Source: Stercorarius parasiticus (lineage: Eukaryota; Chordata; Aves; Charadriiformes; Stercorariidae). From it: a DNA stretch of 64,000 nt. This document shows, one piece after another, positions 1 to 12,585 of the stretch. Under the pieces are notes generated by a model. That model saw only the letters and a list, made by a program, of their open reading frames with translations. It was not told the DNA's origin and did no database searches. Where the stretch lies: assembly GCA_013396915.1 (NCBI GenBank), contig VWZL01003475.1, positions 1 through 64,000 of the forward strand, given 5' to 3'. A program made the position numbers and the translations under genes. Each line of letters opens with the position of its first letter. Position 1 is the stretch's first letter.

Positions 1-16
1 TATGATTCTATGATTT
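1..16 (+). mobile_element. CR1 LINE 3' tail, truncated by window edge
   Basis: The window opens with a full ATTCTATG octamer flanked by partial copies. Short tandem copies of ATTCTRTG end CR1 non-LTR retrotransposons on their sense strand, so a plus-strand CR1 probably lies just outside the window with its 3' end here. Only 16 bases are visible, so a chance match cannot be excluded. Confidence 0.5.
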
Positions 17-972
17 TCACAAGAAAAAAATTATACTAGTCTATGTGAAGCTAAATCTTCTTTTTATACCTCTGCTTTCATATGAGAGCTATTTATCAGC
101 ATGCATCACATACCACTGCATGTCTCCTCATCGTGAATCTTGCTATTCTACACAATGCCAAAGAACATTCAATTGTTAAAAGTTTATGCATTTAAAAAAT
201 GCACTCATAAAGGCACAGCTATTTTTGCCGTATTATTACAGTTTCTTTTTCTTTTGAGACATCTTCAGTGTCAATACAACTGGGAGCGTTCTTTTGCAAT
301 TTCATTAAAGAGGAAGGATGGATGATTAATGTCTCCTTATTGAAATCAACACCAGCTGGATTTTATGTCCCAGTCATAATGCATAAAGACTGTATGTGTT
401 CAGCATATGAGCAGCAGAACAGAGAGGTGCTGTTGCCTGTTTATTTTTCTTATATGTCAAAGAGAAAAAAGCATTATAAAAATAATAATAGGGAAAAGGG
501 AACATGAGAAACAGAGTGGCTTTAAAGATTCAAGTTTGAGGAAAGCTAACATCAATAGCAGTCAAAAATACTGCTTAGGTCTGTGTATTTATTTCCAAAA
601 GAAACTTTTAACATTTAACCAAATTATGGCAAAACAGACACAAAGTGCACAGAATCACAAGTTTAAACAGCTGTTTTCAGAAAGAGGAGATTTACTTTGC
701 TGCAAAAATATTTTTATTAGGAAAAAAAAAGTAAAAATTCCAGAATAAAGAAAACCACAGTTGCAAGTCAGCCTTTTAAGTTAGAGGTACTTTATGTCCT
801 TGGTTAGAAAACATTAATAAAAACATCTAGAGAGAAAGAAGTAACCTGTATTGATCCCCACGGATGGATAAGACCATTTCAAACTAGCTTCTTGTATCAA
901 ACAAAAACAGTCATCCAGAGGGTTCTGTTGAGGAATATCTGATATGAACAGAAGTGGGAGCATTCTGCTACC

Positions 973-1024
973 AAAAAAAAAAAAAAACTAAACAAACAAA
1001 AAAAAAAAAACCACAACAAAAAAA
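973..1024 (+). repeat. A-rich tract with C interruptions
   Basis: Two long A runs are separated by a CTAAACAAAC-type spacer and followed by CCACAAC. Such A/C-rich tracts are low-complexity sequence or decayed poly-A. No retroelement body was recognised immediately upstream. Confidence 0.8.
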
Positions 1025-2599
1025 GCCCCCAAACTTAGACTGTTAGAAACATGAGCCTGAAAAAATATGTAGTCCTTCCTTGAAGTATAAAGCGTACATT
1101 TAGAAAAGAAAGTAGGATTAAATTATTTTATCAAAATACATGATCATTATTTTATTTTTTCCCCTATGCAACTTGGCTTGCATTAAAAAAACAGAAATAG
1201 CGAGGTGTTTGATAATCTGTGCAAGAATATTCCTACTCAGAGAAAAAAAAAAAGCAAGATGGCATCATTGTCCTCTTTTTAATTCATAGCACATAAAAAT
1301 TCACAGGAAAGGAAGAAGTAACAGAGCGATTTGGTAGGAGAAAATCCAGCTCTCATATTTAAAATTATTTGAAGTGTTTGAAAGTTGACAGACACAGTTG
1401 CAGTGGATTTTTAATTGAACTTGCTGCGTAATACTTCTAATGCTTCTAAGAGCTAGGAAAGTTAACTGCTGTAGGAAGCTGACCTTTAAGATCAAATCTG
1501 ATTTAAGACTACAGCTTACATTGAATTGACTAGTAGTATTCTATCACATTATCTTAGCATTTGTTACTAACTAGGACAAAATGTATTGCTAGACATGTAT
1601 TGTATTATAACTCTGAGTTTAATTTTGTGTCCTGCAACAAACTTTAGATAATGAGGCTGTCAGTCAGATTGGTGTTCAGTTGTGGGGTAAAAGAGCAAGC
1701 AAGAGAAGAATCCTTAGGACAATAAAATACGAGCACAGTAAGGAGTAAAGGTCTTTGGATCTTCAGTTGAATGTATTGAAAGCACTACAGATTAGATAAG
1801 TGTGTGTGAGAAACATCTGGCAATTCTCTTGAAACATGTGTATGACTGCCCAAATGCAAGTTGCTCTGTACCTTTTTGCATTTCATTTAGGATTAGAACT
1901 AAAAAAAGTCCAGTGAAATTCTTAATAATTTAAAGAACAGGTCCTTGTTGGAATAAAGTTATTAATTTTATCTTTTTATAAAACCTCGTGATCAATATAT
2001 GCTAATAGAAAATTTTCTCTGCATTTAAAAAATAATCAAGTAATCAGCAATCAGAAAATTTTGTGCATTATTCACAGTTCAAATACTGCAAGATTAGGTT
2101 AATGCAAAAGAACTTTGGCCCTTAATTTTGTTGGCTGCAGCACTGCATCCTAAAAGCAATATCTTTTAGAAGGACACTGATTGCACTTTATTCCTCATTC
2201 CAGATGTGTTTGCAGACTGAAGAGAAAACAACTCTCCCTAATCCTATGTGAGGTGAAGAATACAAACCACACTATTTAAAAAACCTTTTAGAGCTGATTA
2301 AAAATAAACTTGAATAAACAAGAAAATCAGAAAGTTTTGTGTGGACCATTTGCATAGGGATTCAACCATTTTCTATTAAAGGAATTTCTTTGTGAAAAAG
2401 AAAATCTAATTATAAAGAAATATTAATACAATATTTGTACAACTCATCTGATCATTTGGCTATATTCTATAAATAAAGATTCTATAACTTTAAAACGCAT
2501 TTTCTTTTTATATGATTATATTTGAATGTCCTGACTATTGAAACAGATACAATAGGTTGTTTTTCCTCTGTTACAAAATGGAAACCAGGTAAAAATTTG

Positions 2600-2630
2600 C
2601 CTTAAGGGAGGCCCTTAAGGGCCTTAAGGG
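2600..2630. repeat. three copies of palindromic CCTTAAGGG
   Basis: CCTTAAGGG occurs at 2600-2608, 2613-2621 and 2622-2630. Each copy contains the 8-base palindrome CCTTAAGG, so the block can fold in several registers. The last two copies abut and the first is offset by four bases. No surrounding element explains it. Confidence 0.85.
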
Positions 2631-5600
2631 AAAAAAATGCCTGCAAAAAAAGGTCTGTCATCTCCAGCTTGGCAAGAGGAGAAAGTCAGTGCATTTAATG
2701 GTATTAGAATCTACTGCTTCACCTCAGAGTGCAAAACATCTTAAAATACATCAGAAGGTTCAAAGCATGGATGAGGTCCTGGCCCTTTTCATTACATGAT
2801 TGCAGAATAGACTGGATGTTCCTTGAAAGCCAGCTACACCGTGTATGAACTCTAATTTGAATGATACTTGACCACTGTGAAACTGATTAAAGCCACACTT
2901 AACTTCAGAGACATGTGTTGTAAATATGCATGCAAAATGCACTCACTATTATGCATTTCTTAAAGTATGTCTTCCTATTTTCCCTAAATTTCATTGCAAA
3001 TAGAAGGCTATGTGTTAATTTCAGATTATCGTTGCAGAAGCTGCAAAATATATGTCTTAATATTTTATCTCTCATTTTATTTAAGTGATTCACTTCCTAG
3101 TGTCCTAGTCTTAAAATAGCTCTGGTTATTTTTACTGCTCAAGTTATGTTCACCAGTTGCCATATTAGCACAACTTCCAGAGATCAAGAAATAGGGAGCA
3201 AGGGAGAAAGTTTACAAATTCCAATACACACTGTTAAAGGACTGAATATATTTCTAAAATGCAGAATTGCAGAGTGTCTTTAAAATGCAAGAATATGTCC
3301 TACATTAATCTTCCTGTGATGATGCCCAGCTAGTGTGATCATTTCTAATCATCTCATAGACTAATGACTGTCTATCAAACAAGCAAATTCTAAAAAATCA
3401 AAGTCCTATTGCAAGTCACTTGCTAAATGAATACAGCGAATGTTATCATGAGTTAAAATACTGACTCCTCTCTTACCTGAACTCCTTTTCAAGCCCATGT
3501 AGCTTATTTTTAAGTCACTGCAGTTATTACAGTACTTCTGCTTCTACTATAGGAAGTCCTCAGAGAAACTAAGTACAATAAAGTGCAAGTGAATTCTCAA
3601 GAAGCAGTTCAGCGGGATGACAGGGTGCTACAAAGAGAGCAGAAGATAAGCAAATTGGATTATCTGCCCAGTGAACCTGCCTGCAGATATACTTGCCAGC
3701 CTTTTCTGTTATTTTTGATGAGCCTTTACCAGGGAAGGTCCATATTCCATATGATGTTGGTAATCTACTGAAAGCCTGAAGGATGACAGTTGGTCTGGAT
3801 AATCGCTTGCTTGCTTTCTGTCTAGGCAAGAGGACTGAAGCAAGCAGTCTACATGGTGTCGAAGAAGTTAAAATCTTGCATACAAAATGGCTGTCATTAA
3901 CTTAATTAATACACGGAAACAAAACTCATTCATCTGTTTATTCTAGGAGGTACCATCTCCCAACTGCTAATCAATTTGTATCCAAGTTGTTTACCTGTCT
4001 CTGGGAGTTGGCAGAGTACTTTCATTACAAATTCACAGCAAAAAGGTAGCAAGCCCTTTTAAAGATAATTACTAAGCTACTGTTGCAGCTTGCTGTGAAT
4101 TAACCTCATTAGCCTCTCAAGGGTAGTCTTAGTAGGCACATGACACCAAAACAAGAGAGTTCTCATGCCTCTTCTAAATTTATCTCACCTCATATCTAAT
4201 GTGATGATAGTAAAATAAAACCTATCAATCAGGCATGATACAACAATAAGTAACCGGTGTCTGGATGGTGTGATTTTTCTACATCACTAAGCTCTTAATG
4301 GGAAAAAAAAATCTTATTCTTCCGCCTACTTACACACTGGAGAAAAGACTGGATGTGGTAGTTTAACCTAAATCTACTCATTTAGCAAATAAACCAAGAC
4401 AAGTTATCTATTGATGCATATTGTGCTGTCATGCGGTAATCTGAATTATGTTCATTATTCACGTTGGAAGCGTTGTTTGTAATACTGCATCCTGTTGTTG
4501 CAAACGAGATCTGGAGCCAGAAAAATGCTTCTTTCCTCAGATATTATGGACCTGTCCCTTTTGGAACAAGCATTAGACTTGTTCAAATCTCTCTATCCCA
4601 GTAGAAAGAGAAAGTCTATGTCCAAGAGCAGAGGAAAAGCAAGCAAACAAGAAAGAACCTCTGCTTTGAGGGACATTGCTGGAAAAGACAACACAACATT
4701 CTATTGACTTTTCTTAATAAATTCCAAGGAAAATATTCATGGCTCTGTACCCTATATAATATTCCCTGATATATCAAGTTGTGGTTTGGATTTTTTTCCC
4801 CCATTACTTGGCATATGTTATTATACCAGACTCCGAAAAGTAAAGGCAACTATAGAGCAGAGATGGAATACCTCTGCTTTAGTGCAAAACTGAACTAAAT
4901 ACAGACAATTCTTTCTGGGTACAGGCATGATCCCTGCTCAGATTTCTGAAACTGGTTCTGTATATCTTGAAACAAATAGAGATGGGATTAAATATTTTTG
5001 GTTTTAGGTTTTTAAACGAGTGATGTGAACTAGCTGGGAGAGGTGCCAGGATATTTTTTCTTTAAACTTGAAACAAATCAACCCCATACTCCTCCCTGCT
5101 CTCCAGGTTATTTTTTTCACAGCTACAATCCCAAGCAAGAGCTCGGGGGAAAAATACTACGGGAATTTGGGAAGATTGCTCAAACTGCCATTGTGTTGTA
5201 GTTCCAAAAGGAATACTGAGATTTTTCAGAGTATCAGAGTACACCAACATACCATGTAAACAACACCCAGATCATGAGTATCTAATGGACTGGAGGAAAG
5301 GAAAAAAAGTACAACTACAGACAGAAATAAGTATCTTTCCTAGGACAGATTTTTCTCACAGAAATAGTCACTTCCCTTTTGTCCCTTGAAAAAATTCATA
5401 CATATAATATGAAAAAATAAAGGGCAGCTGTCTTTGATAATTCTTCTGTGGAAGGAAATGATAGAATTTCAATAAGAAAACAGATCTGCTAGCTACATCA
5501 TAATGGATTCAGAAATGTCTAAATTCAGTTTACCCAAAATTTTTCAGCCAATTAAATATGTTAGCTAGTCCAGTCAAAATACAGATACTGTTTAGTTGCA

Positions 5601-5631
5601 TGTAGTCCTCCCAGGGCACTTTATTGCATGC

Positions 5632-5650
5632 TTTTTTTTTATTTTTTTTG
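5632..5650 (-). repeat. T tract with single A interruption
   Basis: Two T runs are split by one A, followed by a purine-rich segment. This is an A-rich low-complexity tract on the minus strand. It could be a decayed poly-A tail, but no element body was recognised. Confidence 0.7.
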
Positions 5651-6061
5651 AGAAGAAGAGAAAGGTATGGGGTTTTTTTGGAATTGGTATTGCCTTCCTG
5701 AAGCAAAACTTCTCCTTGAAGAACTTATAAAAAACACATGGTCAAAGAAGGTAAGCAGAGGAAATGTATTTCTCATTTGCCATCTTTTGTAGACTCATAT
5801 CAAGGAGACCTTGGTACCTAGTATAGTCAGTCTTGAAAAGAAGGAAGAAAACACAGACTGAAAAGCAGAGTTGCTTGCAGGAATGTGACTGGACACTCAT
5901 ATTGTGACACAGTTATTGTATTCTCTAAGACAGACAGCTCTTTTTCAAAATGTAATATTTTGCTGAAGGAGAAGTATTCATCACTGCCCGCATGCCTCAT
6001 TTAGTGTTTCTGCTAGAGGAGCCTGATCTATGCTCTCTTTCCTTTTGTACATTATCATCCA

Positions 6062-6117
6062 CTCACATTTCTGCTTTTGTCTAAATTATGAGTAGTTTAG
6101 ACAAAATACAATGTGAG
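6062..6117. repeat. two-part hairpin, 8-bp and 11-bp stems
   Basis: The outer arms CTCACATT (6062-6069) and AATGTGAG (6110-6117) are exact reverse complements. The inner arms TTTTGTCTAAA (6075-6085) and TTTAGACAAAA (6096-6106) are also exact. The stems are separated by a 5/3 internal loop and closed by a 10-base loop. The shape resembles a short miRNA precursor or a decayed inverted-repeat element. I recognise no known miRNA in it. Confidence 0.85.
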
Positions 6118-9100
6118 CAGTGTAAGTCTTGAAACCTGACATACCATATGGATATCATATGTCATCTCCTCAATGCATTTTTTTGCATTGTGGTTAAACT
6201 CACAGCTTTTCCTGTACCTGAGGTTTCTCCCATCTGTCTCCTCAGACATTTGTTTTAGTGCAGCTTATAGCAGCTAAAAAGTATTTTCAGTTCTTGTCAA
6301 ATTTGGTTGGAACTGCCCCAAGGTTCAAGTAAGAAGGAAAGGAGAAGGTGGGAGAACTGGAAAAGGTCAAAAGATGATGATTCCTTAGACAATTAGCCTG
6401 AAATATTTAATTCAACTGAAACTACAAACATCTTAACTTGATTAAGATTGTAAACCATTTCACTTGCTTGTGAGAAATCATTCTTTTCAAAACAGCATGA
6501 AAACTAACTTAGCAGCAGTATACATTTTTCCTGGAATGATTAAAACTTTCCTTGGGTCAAATCATAACCCCAGGAGGATTAAGTGAGCCAAGTACTGAGA
6601 AGTTAGATAGGGAATAAGTATTGAAGACCCTCCTTTGTTCCATGACAACAGCCATTAATTGTACGAATTCATACAAAAATAAATTGTGACTCAACCAACT
6701 CCTGTGACACTTCTGTGTTTGCCTTAAAATTATTGCCTTAAATTAACTAGCACGGACTCAACTGCTTAAGAACTCTTCTCCAAATCCTTCCTAACCCAAT
6801 CAGCCTTCCCCAGCTATTACATCTTCCATCATGTGCTGGGTAGTAAACAGTATTTATCCACTCACCGGTATTCCTCTTCCTCTGTGAGGCTCTGAACTGT
6901 TCCCTCTATTTTATTCTTTCCTTTGAGATTGCTGGGAGGCAGGATTTTTCTCTCCCTAATTCATAAGAAGTGTTCCTATAGGGTATCATGCTCTCTGCTT
7001 AATAACTTGGCTTTATGGCTGGCTACCTGCTGTCATGTTGAAAAAAGCCTTTAGCTGCAGGTTATTCCTTCTGCTTTAAGAATCTGGATGATAAACATCA
7101 CTTTTATGTTTGCTATTCTGAACTATTCCCTATCATCATCTCTTTGTTATCACTGGCAAACTTCTCAAACACTTTAAAAAAGTTTTCATTAAGCCTGTGC
7201 ATGCAGACTCTTTGAAAACATCTCTAGAAACTGGAAGAAATGCAGAATGTAGTTCTATAGTAATTTATTTCTAGTCCATTATTTTAAACACTGTACAGCA
7301 GAAAACAGTGATATTTTACAATGATAAGTATCAATTCAAGATACAAGGTAAGGCCTAATTGGGACTGACATTTTTATTTACACAGGGAGAAAAGTCATAT
7401 CCATTCTTTCTTGAAAAATAAATACTTTCCCGATATTTTATATTAATTTGAGTATATTAGCCCCAGAATGAATTCTAGAAACCAAGCTTTTCAGCTTCAT
7501 TTGTCAAGCTGTGATTGCAATTTGTGAGAGTATATATCATGGGCCAGGGTTTTTATTGCTTTAGAAAATTGGAAAATCCACAAAGGTTAATTTTGTTACA
7601 TATATTCTATATTCATAAAAAGAAAGAGTACTTGAAGTAATCAAATAATAGATATTTGGAATCATTTTGGGGTTTGTTTTTGGTGATTTTTGTGTTGATT
7701 TTCTTATTCTCAAAATGAAAATATTACGGGAGTTTTAGTTTTAGAATATTGCACACTTCCAAAATGTTGCAGAGATGAAAAGAATCTGCCAAAGAAACCT
7801 AAAAGACAGATTAACAATAAGTACCAGCTCTCCTGGACAGTGTGGATGGCAATCCTTTGTCCTCATACACTGTTGAACTACAGAGGTTCTGACGATACCA
7901 GAAGAAAGTGAACCATCTTTCTCCTTCACAATATAACCTTACTATAATGAGCAGGTGTTACAGAGGATATTCACATTAAACTCATTTCTTGCTAGCTCAA
8001 AATACATTAGAAGAATTATTCATCAGTAACAATCAGAATGAGACAAATACTATGAAATCAAGAAAGTAGAAGTGGAAAGCTTCAGTCTTAAAGGTCCACA
8101 GACCTTGCATTCAGACAGCAGAGTGATGTATGAAAACTCAATATAAACATCTAGGGACTAGAACAACTTGTAAACTAGTTAAACTTTCTGAATTTTTCAC
8201 CTTTCTTTATAGAAATTATATTCTTTAGATCTACAACAGAATCTGCAAAAAAATATTTTCCTCAATTGAAGTTCAATTAATGGACATACTAGCTTGAGTA
8301 GGAATGAGCAGTGTTGGGAGGAACAGAAAACATGAGAAACAGAGTGCAGTCTTTTTCCACAATGCAATGTGAAATGAAATGTTTTTCACGCACCAGAAGT
8401 ACATCAAATTCACAAAGCACTAACTACTATTCCCTCTGCTCCATTATTTTTCACCTGTGTATACAGCTCTTACATGGAAGCAAAAGTACAAAGCTCTTTC
8501 CTACATCTGTTTTGTTCCTGTAAAAGTGAAAAACCCTCTTTTTCCTTCCTAAAATGTTAACCATATTGTGTTTCAGGGTAGGAGTACGGATTTTCAACTT
8601 TATTGCATTAACAGATCATAGAATTCTGCCATTTTAAAAGACTTTCATAGAATGTTTAAATCTATACAATTTTAAATGCAAAATATGAACTGCATAACAG
8701 CTTCTCTAGATTTGGGTTGTAATTTGTTTTTTTAATAGCTTACTGCAAGGTTGCATTACAAGTATGTTACAAAAGTACAATCCTCTTCCACTTTAATTTG
8801 CTTTGTTGGCTGCTGCAGGTCATTGCAAGGAACCAAAGTAATGCAAAGGAATTAAACTGTTTAATTTTTCTGTTTAAAATAGCTTCAGAAAACAGTTTTG
8901 AACAAAATTATCATGTTCTTTTGCCTTCATTTTGTAAGACATGCAAAGGATCATACTCTAGTCTTTGAAAGAAGGAAAATACTGCGAACAAAAGTGTTTA
9001 AATAGCATTCAGAATGACATATACATCTCAAAGTCAAGGAAATTCAAATAGAAAACTTCCGATTCTTAAACCATGGACTATGACTGTTCAATACAATTAT

Positions 9101-9754
9101 TCCAGTAGGCTTTATACAAGGAGAATGATTGTCTCCAGAGATCCCCAAACTACAAGTTAGCATTGCGTGTAAAATGTTCCACTACATGGAGATAATTAGG
9201 AAGACACATCTGTCCTGTGTAAATGATTTCTTGCTCTCCTGAGTTCAGTATAACATTTATGGCATTTTGTCTCATTATTTTTGTTGATGTTGGATGAAAT
9301 GGCCATCATAACAACTGATATTCATAACATACAACTACAATAGACTAACTGAGGTAACATTTCTTACACACCACAGCCTCAGACATTGTGAAGGCCGGTC
9401 TTCAGATACCTACTCTCCTCCTCTTCTAAATTAAAAGCTTTATTGCATTTAGAATATGGGAAGTTACACGTGCTTCTTTCTTAGTGAGAGGGTATTGCTT
9501 TGCTTTTATCCTTGTATTTGGTCAATTTTACATAGCAGAGATAGTGAAGAATCAGCAAATAAATCTGATTAGCTTAAAAGAACAATCAGATAGTTAAATA
9601 GGTACTTCAGTATTTAGAACCTCTGCTGAAAGAAAATCTAAATGCAGTCCCTTTATAAATTTCTTATACCCAATTGCTCCTTCTGTACCTGCCTTTATTG
9701 TTGCTAATATCTTATTGAGTGAGTTGACTTTACCTTATTTAAAGGTATCATGTT
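6118..9754. other. non-coding AT-rich DNA
   Basis: No gene, RNA gene or identifiable repeat was seen. The frames present are short, scattered on both strands and of the same composition as their surroundings. A CATAGAAT-like string near 8618 resembles one CR1 terminal octamer, but no CR1 body sequence adjoins it. Confidence 0.65.
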
Positions 9755-10520
9755 TTGGTCAGTTTAGCTACACCTCTTGTGGTACATGGGCAACATGCTA
9801 TGTTGGTCCAGACCATACACTCCAGTGACCACCTGGCTGTGGGAAAGGTGTGCTTAGCACTACCTGCACCTCACAGCCCGAGGCCTTGGATCATCCAGAG
9901 CAGGGGCCCTGCTCGCACAGACCACAATCCTCTCCCTGCCTCCACATGGGGCATCCATGGGACAGAAGCCTAACTTTTGCACTGGGGCACTGGTGGATCA
10001 GGATTTAACCTTTGTGATAGCAGCAGCTATAATTGAACCCAGTTTGGCCAACCCTTTGAAATGAATCTGCCAAGATGGTCTCCTGTATCAATGGAACCAA
10101 GACCAAAAGGCTTTGAATATCTAGAAGGCTGGACTATATTTCTGTATAGTCTAGGATAATTAACTTATTAAATAGAAAAACATTTAGTGAACTATAGAAG
10201 ACAGAAATGAAAGTGTTAACAAGGAACTTTTTTCCAGCCATTGTCTTTACAGTGCAGCTCCTTGCTCCCAGTGTTCATTTCAATTAACTAACTGAGCTGC
10301 AGCAAACTCCACTAAGTGCCCTTGGGTCTCTATGTGGTTCCTCCTGTTCTTTAGAGTCCTGTCCAGCTGCTTATGCTCTGCATGAGCTGCAGCTCACCAG
10401 TCTAAACCCCTTCCAGCGTCTGCAAGCTTCTTCCTCAAACCTGCCTCAGGGCCTCTCTCCTACACCACACTTGATCCCTCCTGCCCCAGGGTATATACCT
10501 GGCATAAAGCTGAGAGCACA
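9755..10520. other. G+C-richer patches, possible decayed repeat
   Basis: Two sub-blocks (about 9780-9980 and 10240-10500) are clearly richer in G and C than their surroundings, with many CTGC/CAGC words and C-rich runs. In an AT-rich bird region such islands are often old LINE or other interspersed repeats, but no diagnostic CR1 end is visible. The 72-codon frame across the first block has no recognisable domain. Confidence 0.5.
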
Positions 10521-12320
10521 CAAAACTGTTTCCATCTATCACAACAGTGTAGAAACAACTGTTATTGTTGCTACTGTCAGCACTGCAGAAGTTATCAAGC
10601 ATATTATAATAACTTCTTGCTGATACAAGCTTTGAAAAGCAAATATGTGAGGTGTCATTTGGCAAAGAAATAACAATGAAATCTTCATCTACATTCATAT
10701 TGTAATACCTGAATGAACTGAAAATGGAGTAGTAGAATCCAGAGAGATATATGCCTGATGGAGCCTATGCAATTCCTGAACTCCCTGGTGCAGTCAGTCT
10801 GGCAGGGGAACCAGAGAGGTGCTGCAGGCTCAAGGTAGAAAGATACAGGGCTTTCAGAATGAGTCGCCCAACAAGATGTCACATCAGCAAAGCAGTCTCT
10901 TTGCCTTGAATTTCTATACAAAGATACTTAATTCGTCACTTTGTCATACTATCTTTATGCTTTCTTTACCCAGGCCTTTCAATATCCTTTCAATTTTTGC
11001 ATTTCTGAAAAGAGAAGGGTCCTATTAAGACCTTAAAGTCAGAAGCAAAAAAACTTACTAGACCAAATTTGCCAAATCAAAGCCAGAATTAAAACAAAAG
11101 AAAACCTGCATTAAAATGGATATTGTTTTACTTTAACAAACTCGTTCAAAAACACCATTTCATATGATGTGCCAACTTTCACATGAAATCAATATTTGAA
11201 GGCAGAGGTCTGGACACTAAAGCATCAGTTATTGTCTAATGCACTAGTGGGCAAAAATGATCCATTTTGCATATTTCCAATCTAAAAAGCTTCCTTCATG
11301 TACAATTAAAGGCATCTTCAATCTGAGGCTTAGATTTAACCAACAGCTTGTTGTACTCAGTTCAAGTCTGTTTACACACAAAAAAGCAGTTTCCCTGCTC
11401 TACCTATGAGTGAATGGGCATGATATTCTTTAAGCTTTAATAAACAGAGTAGAAGAAATAGTCTGATTTCTAACATGAGATGCACACAGGTATTTCTCAG
11501 AACACAAAGTTTCTGGGAAAAATAACCCATAGCCATCCTCCTGTTATCATTTAAAACTCAAGAATACTTGACGTTTCTAGAATAGCATACCTTTTTCACA
11601 GAAATTGGCTTGATCAAGTAACTGTGGAAATCAAGATAGCAATCACATATTTGAGATCTGAGCTGTAGCACTGAAATAAGTTTTCAGCTCTTTCTTCTTT
11701 TCCCTGAGAGGCTATTAGATAAGAATTACATTTATCAAAGTTATCTTTCTTTATTGTAACCTATCCTTCAATGAATATAAGCTTTAGTATACATCAGATA
11801 AGACTATTTTAATTTTAACACTATAAATAGCATAAGAAAACCTTTTAATGTCTTGTAAAGGAAATATAAATAGTATTGACTCACTGACTATGTCTCTCAT
11901 CATCCCAGAAAAAGTTAGTTTAGTCCTTAGAAGTAGAGTAAAACCTGCTTTTTTAATCTGCTCATTTGCACACTCTCTTATGCTTAATAGCCCACAACGA
12001 GCAACTGTAAAACCTCTCCTGCATAAATTGCATTAAACTTTATGGTAACGATTACTATCTTTTCTGATCCATGCTAAATTATTTTTCCACTCCTTCCATG
12101 TGATACGTAAAGCCTCCCCTTTTCCAGGCTTTACTTCCTGATGGAAAGCTGTTACCGCCTCTGTTGTTTCCTCTGCATTTTACATAGGGAAAGTAACCTG
12201 CTAAAAACAGGCAACAATTACTTTTACCATATGGCTTCTGGAGTCTTTGGACAGTGGGTCAGTTCACACTCCCAAATGCCATACCCCATATACATTAAAA
12301 AAAATAAAATTACCAAGGCT
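10521..12320. other. non-coding AT-rich DNA
   Basis: Nothing identifiable was seen: no splice-bounded open frame, RNA gene or repeat family. Composition returns to the AT-rich background. Confidence 0.65.
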
Positions 12321-12585
12321 GGAGTGCTGTTTATACAGAAGGGAGCACCAAGAGCAGGGCTATTCCCTCAGGGGGAGCAAACCAGGAGCTGAGGGGAACC
12401 ACAACCCAGGCCTGGGGCCTCACCAACACGGCACCATCCCCCAGCACCAGTAGCAGGCATGCAGGTAGGACCAGCAGTTTGGTGACAAGCAGACACACCA
12501 GGACTACAGTCCAGCCAGGGAAACCACACAGACCCTCAGGAACAGAGCTAAATCAGGCCCCAGCCTGAGTTTATATGGAATCCTT
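12321..12585. other. G+C-rich patch, possible decayed repeat
   Basis: This block is abruptly G+C-rich with CAGG, CCAGG and GGCCTGGGGCC words, between AT-rich flanks with sharp edges. The sharp borders suggest an inserted, decayed interspersed repeat. No terminal repeats or target-site duplication were found by eye, so the family is left open. Confidence 0.45.

Larger units (their letters stand above)
17..5999. other. non-coding AT-rich DNA, no gene recognised
   Basis: No frame gives a recognisable protein and no CpG-rich promoter is seen. Contents are A-rich and T-rich tracts, a triple palindrome near 2600, and short chance-length frames. The most protein-like of these runs from ATG 4525 to 4707 on the + strand (60 residues, Lys/Ser-rich, with a RKRK cluster). 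It has no homology I can name and A-rich codon use like the surrounding DNA, so it is not called as a gene. Confidence 0.7.

Noticed and set aside
4525..4707. 60-residue Lys/Ser-rich + strand frame with a RKRK cluster
   Set aside because: A-rich DNA naturally gives Lys-rich frames. No promoter, splice or homology support.
8618..8660. CATAGAAT-like strings as further CR1 ends
   Set aside because: Single octamer-like matches without the adjacent GGTTGGA...GGACC body expected for CR1.
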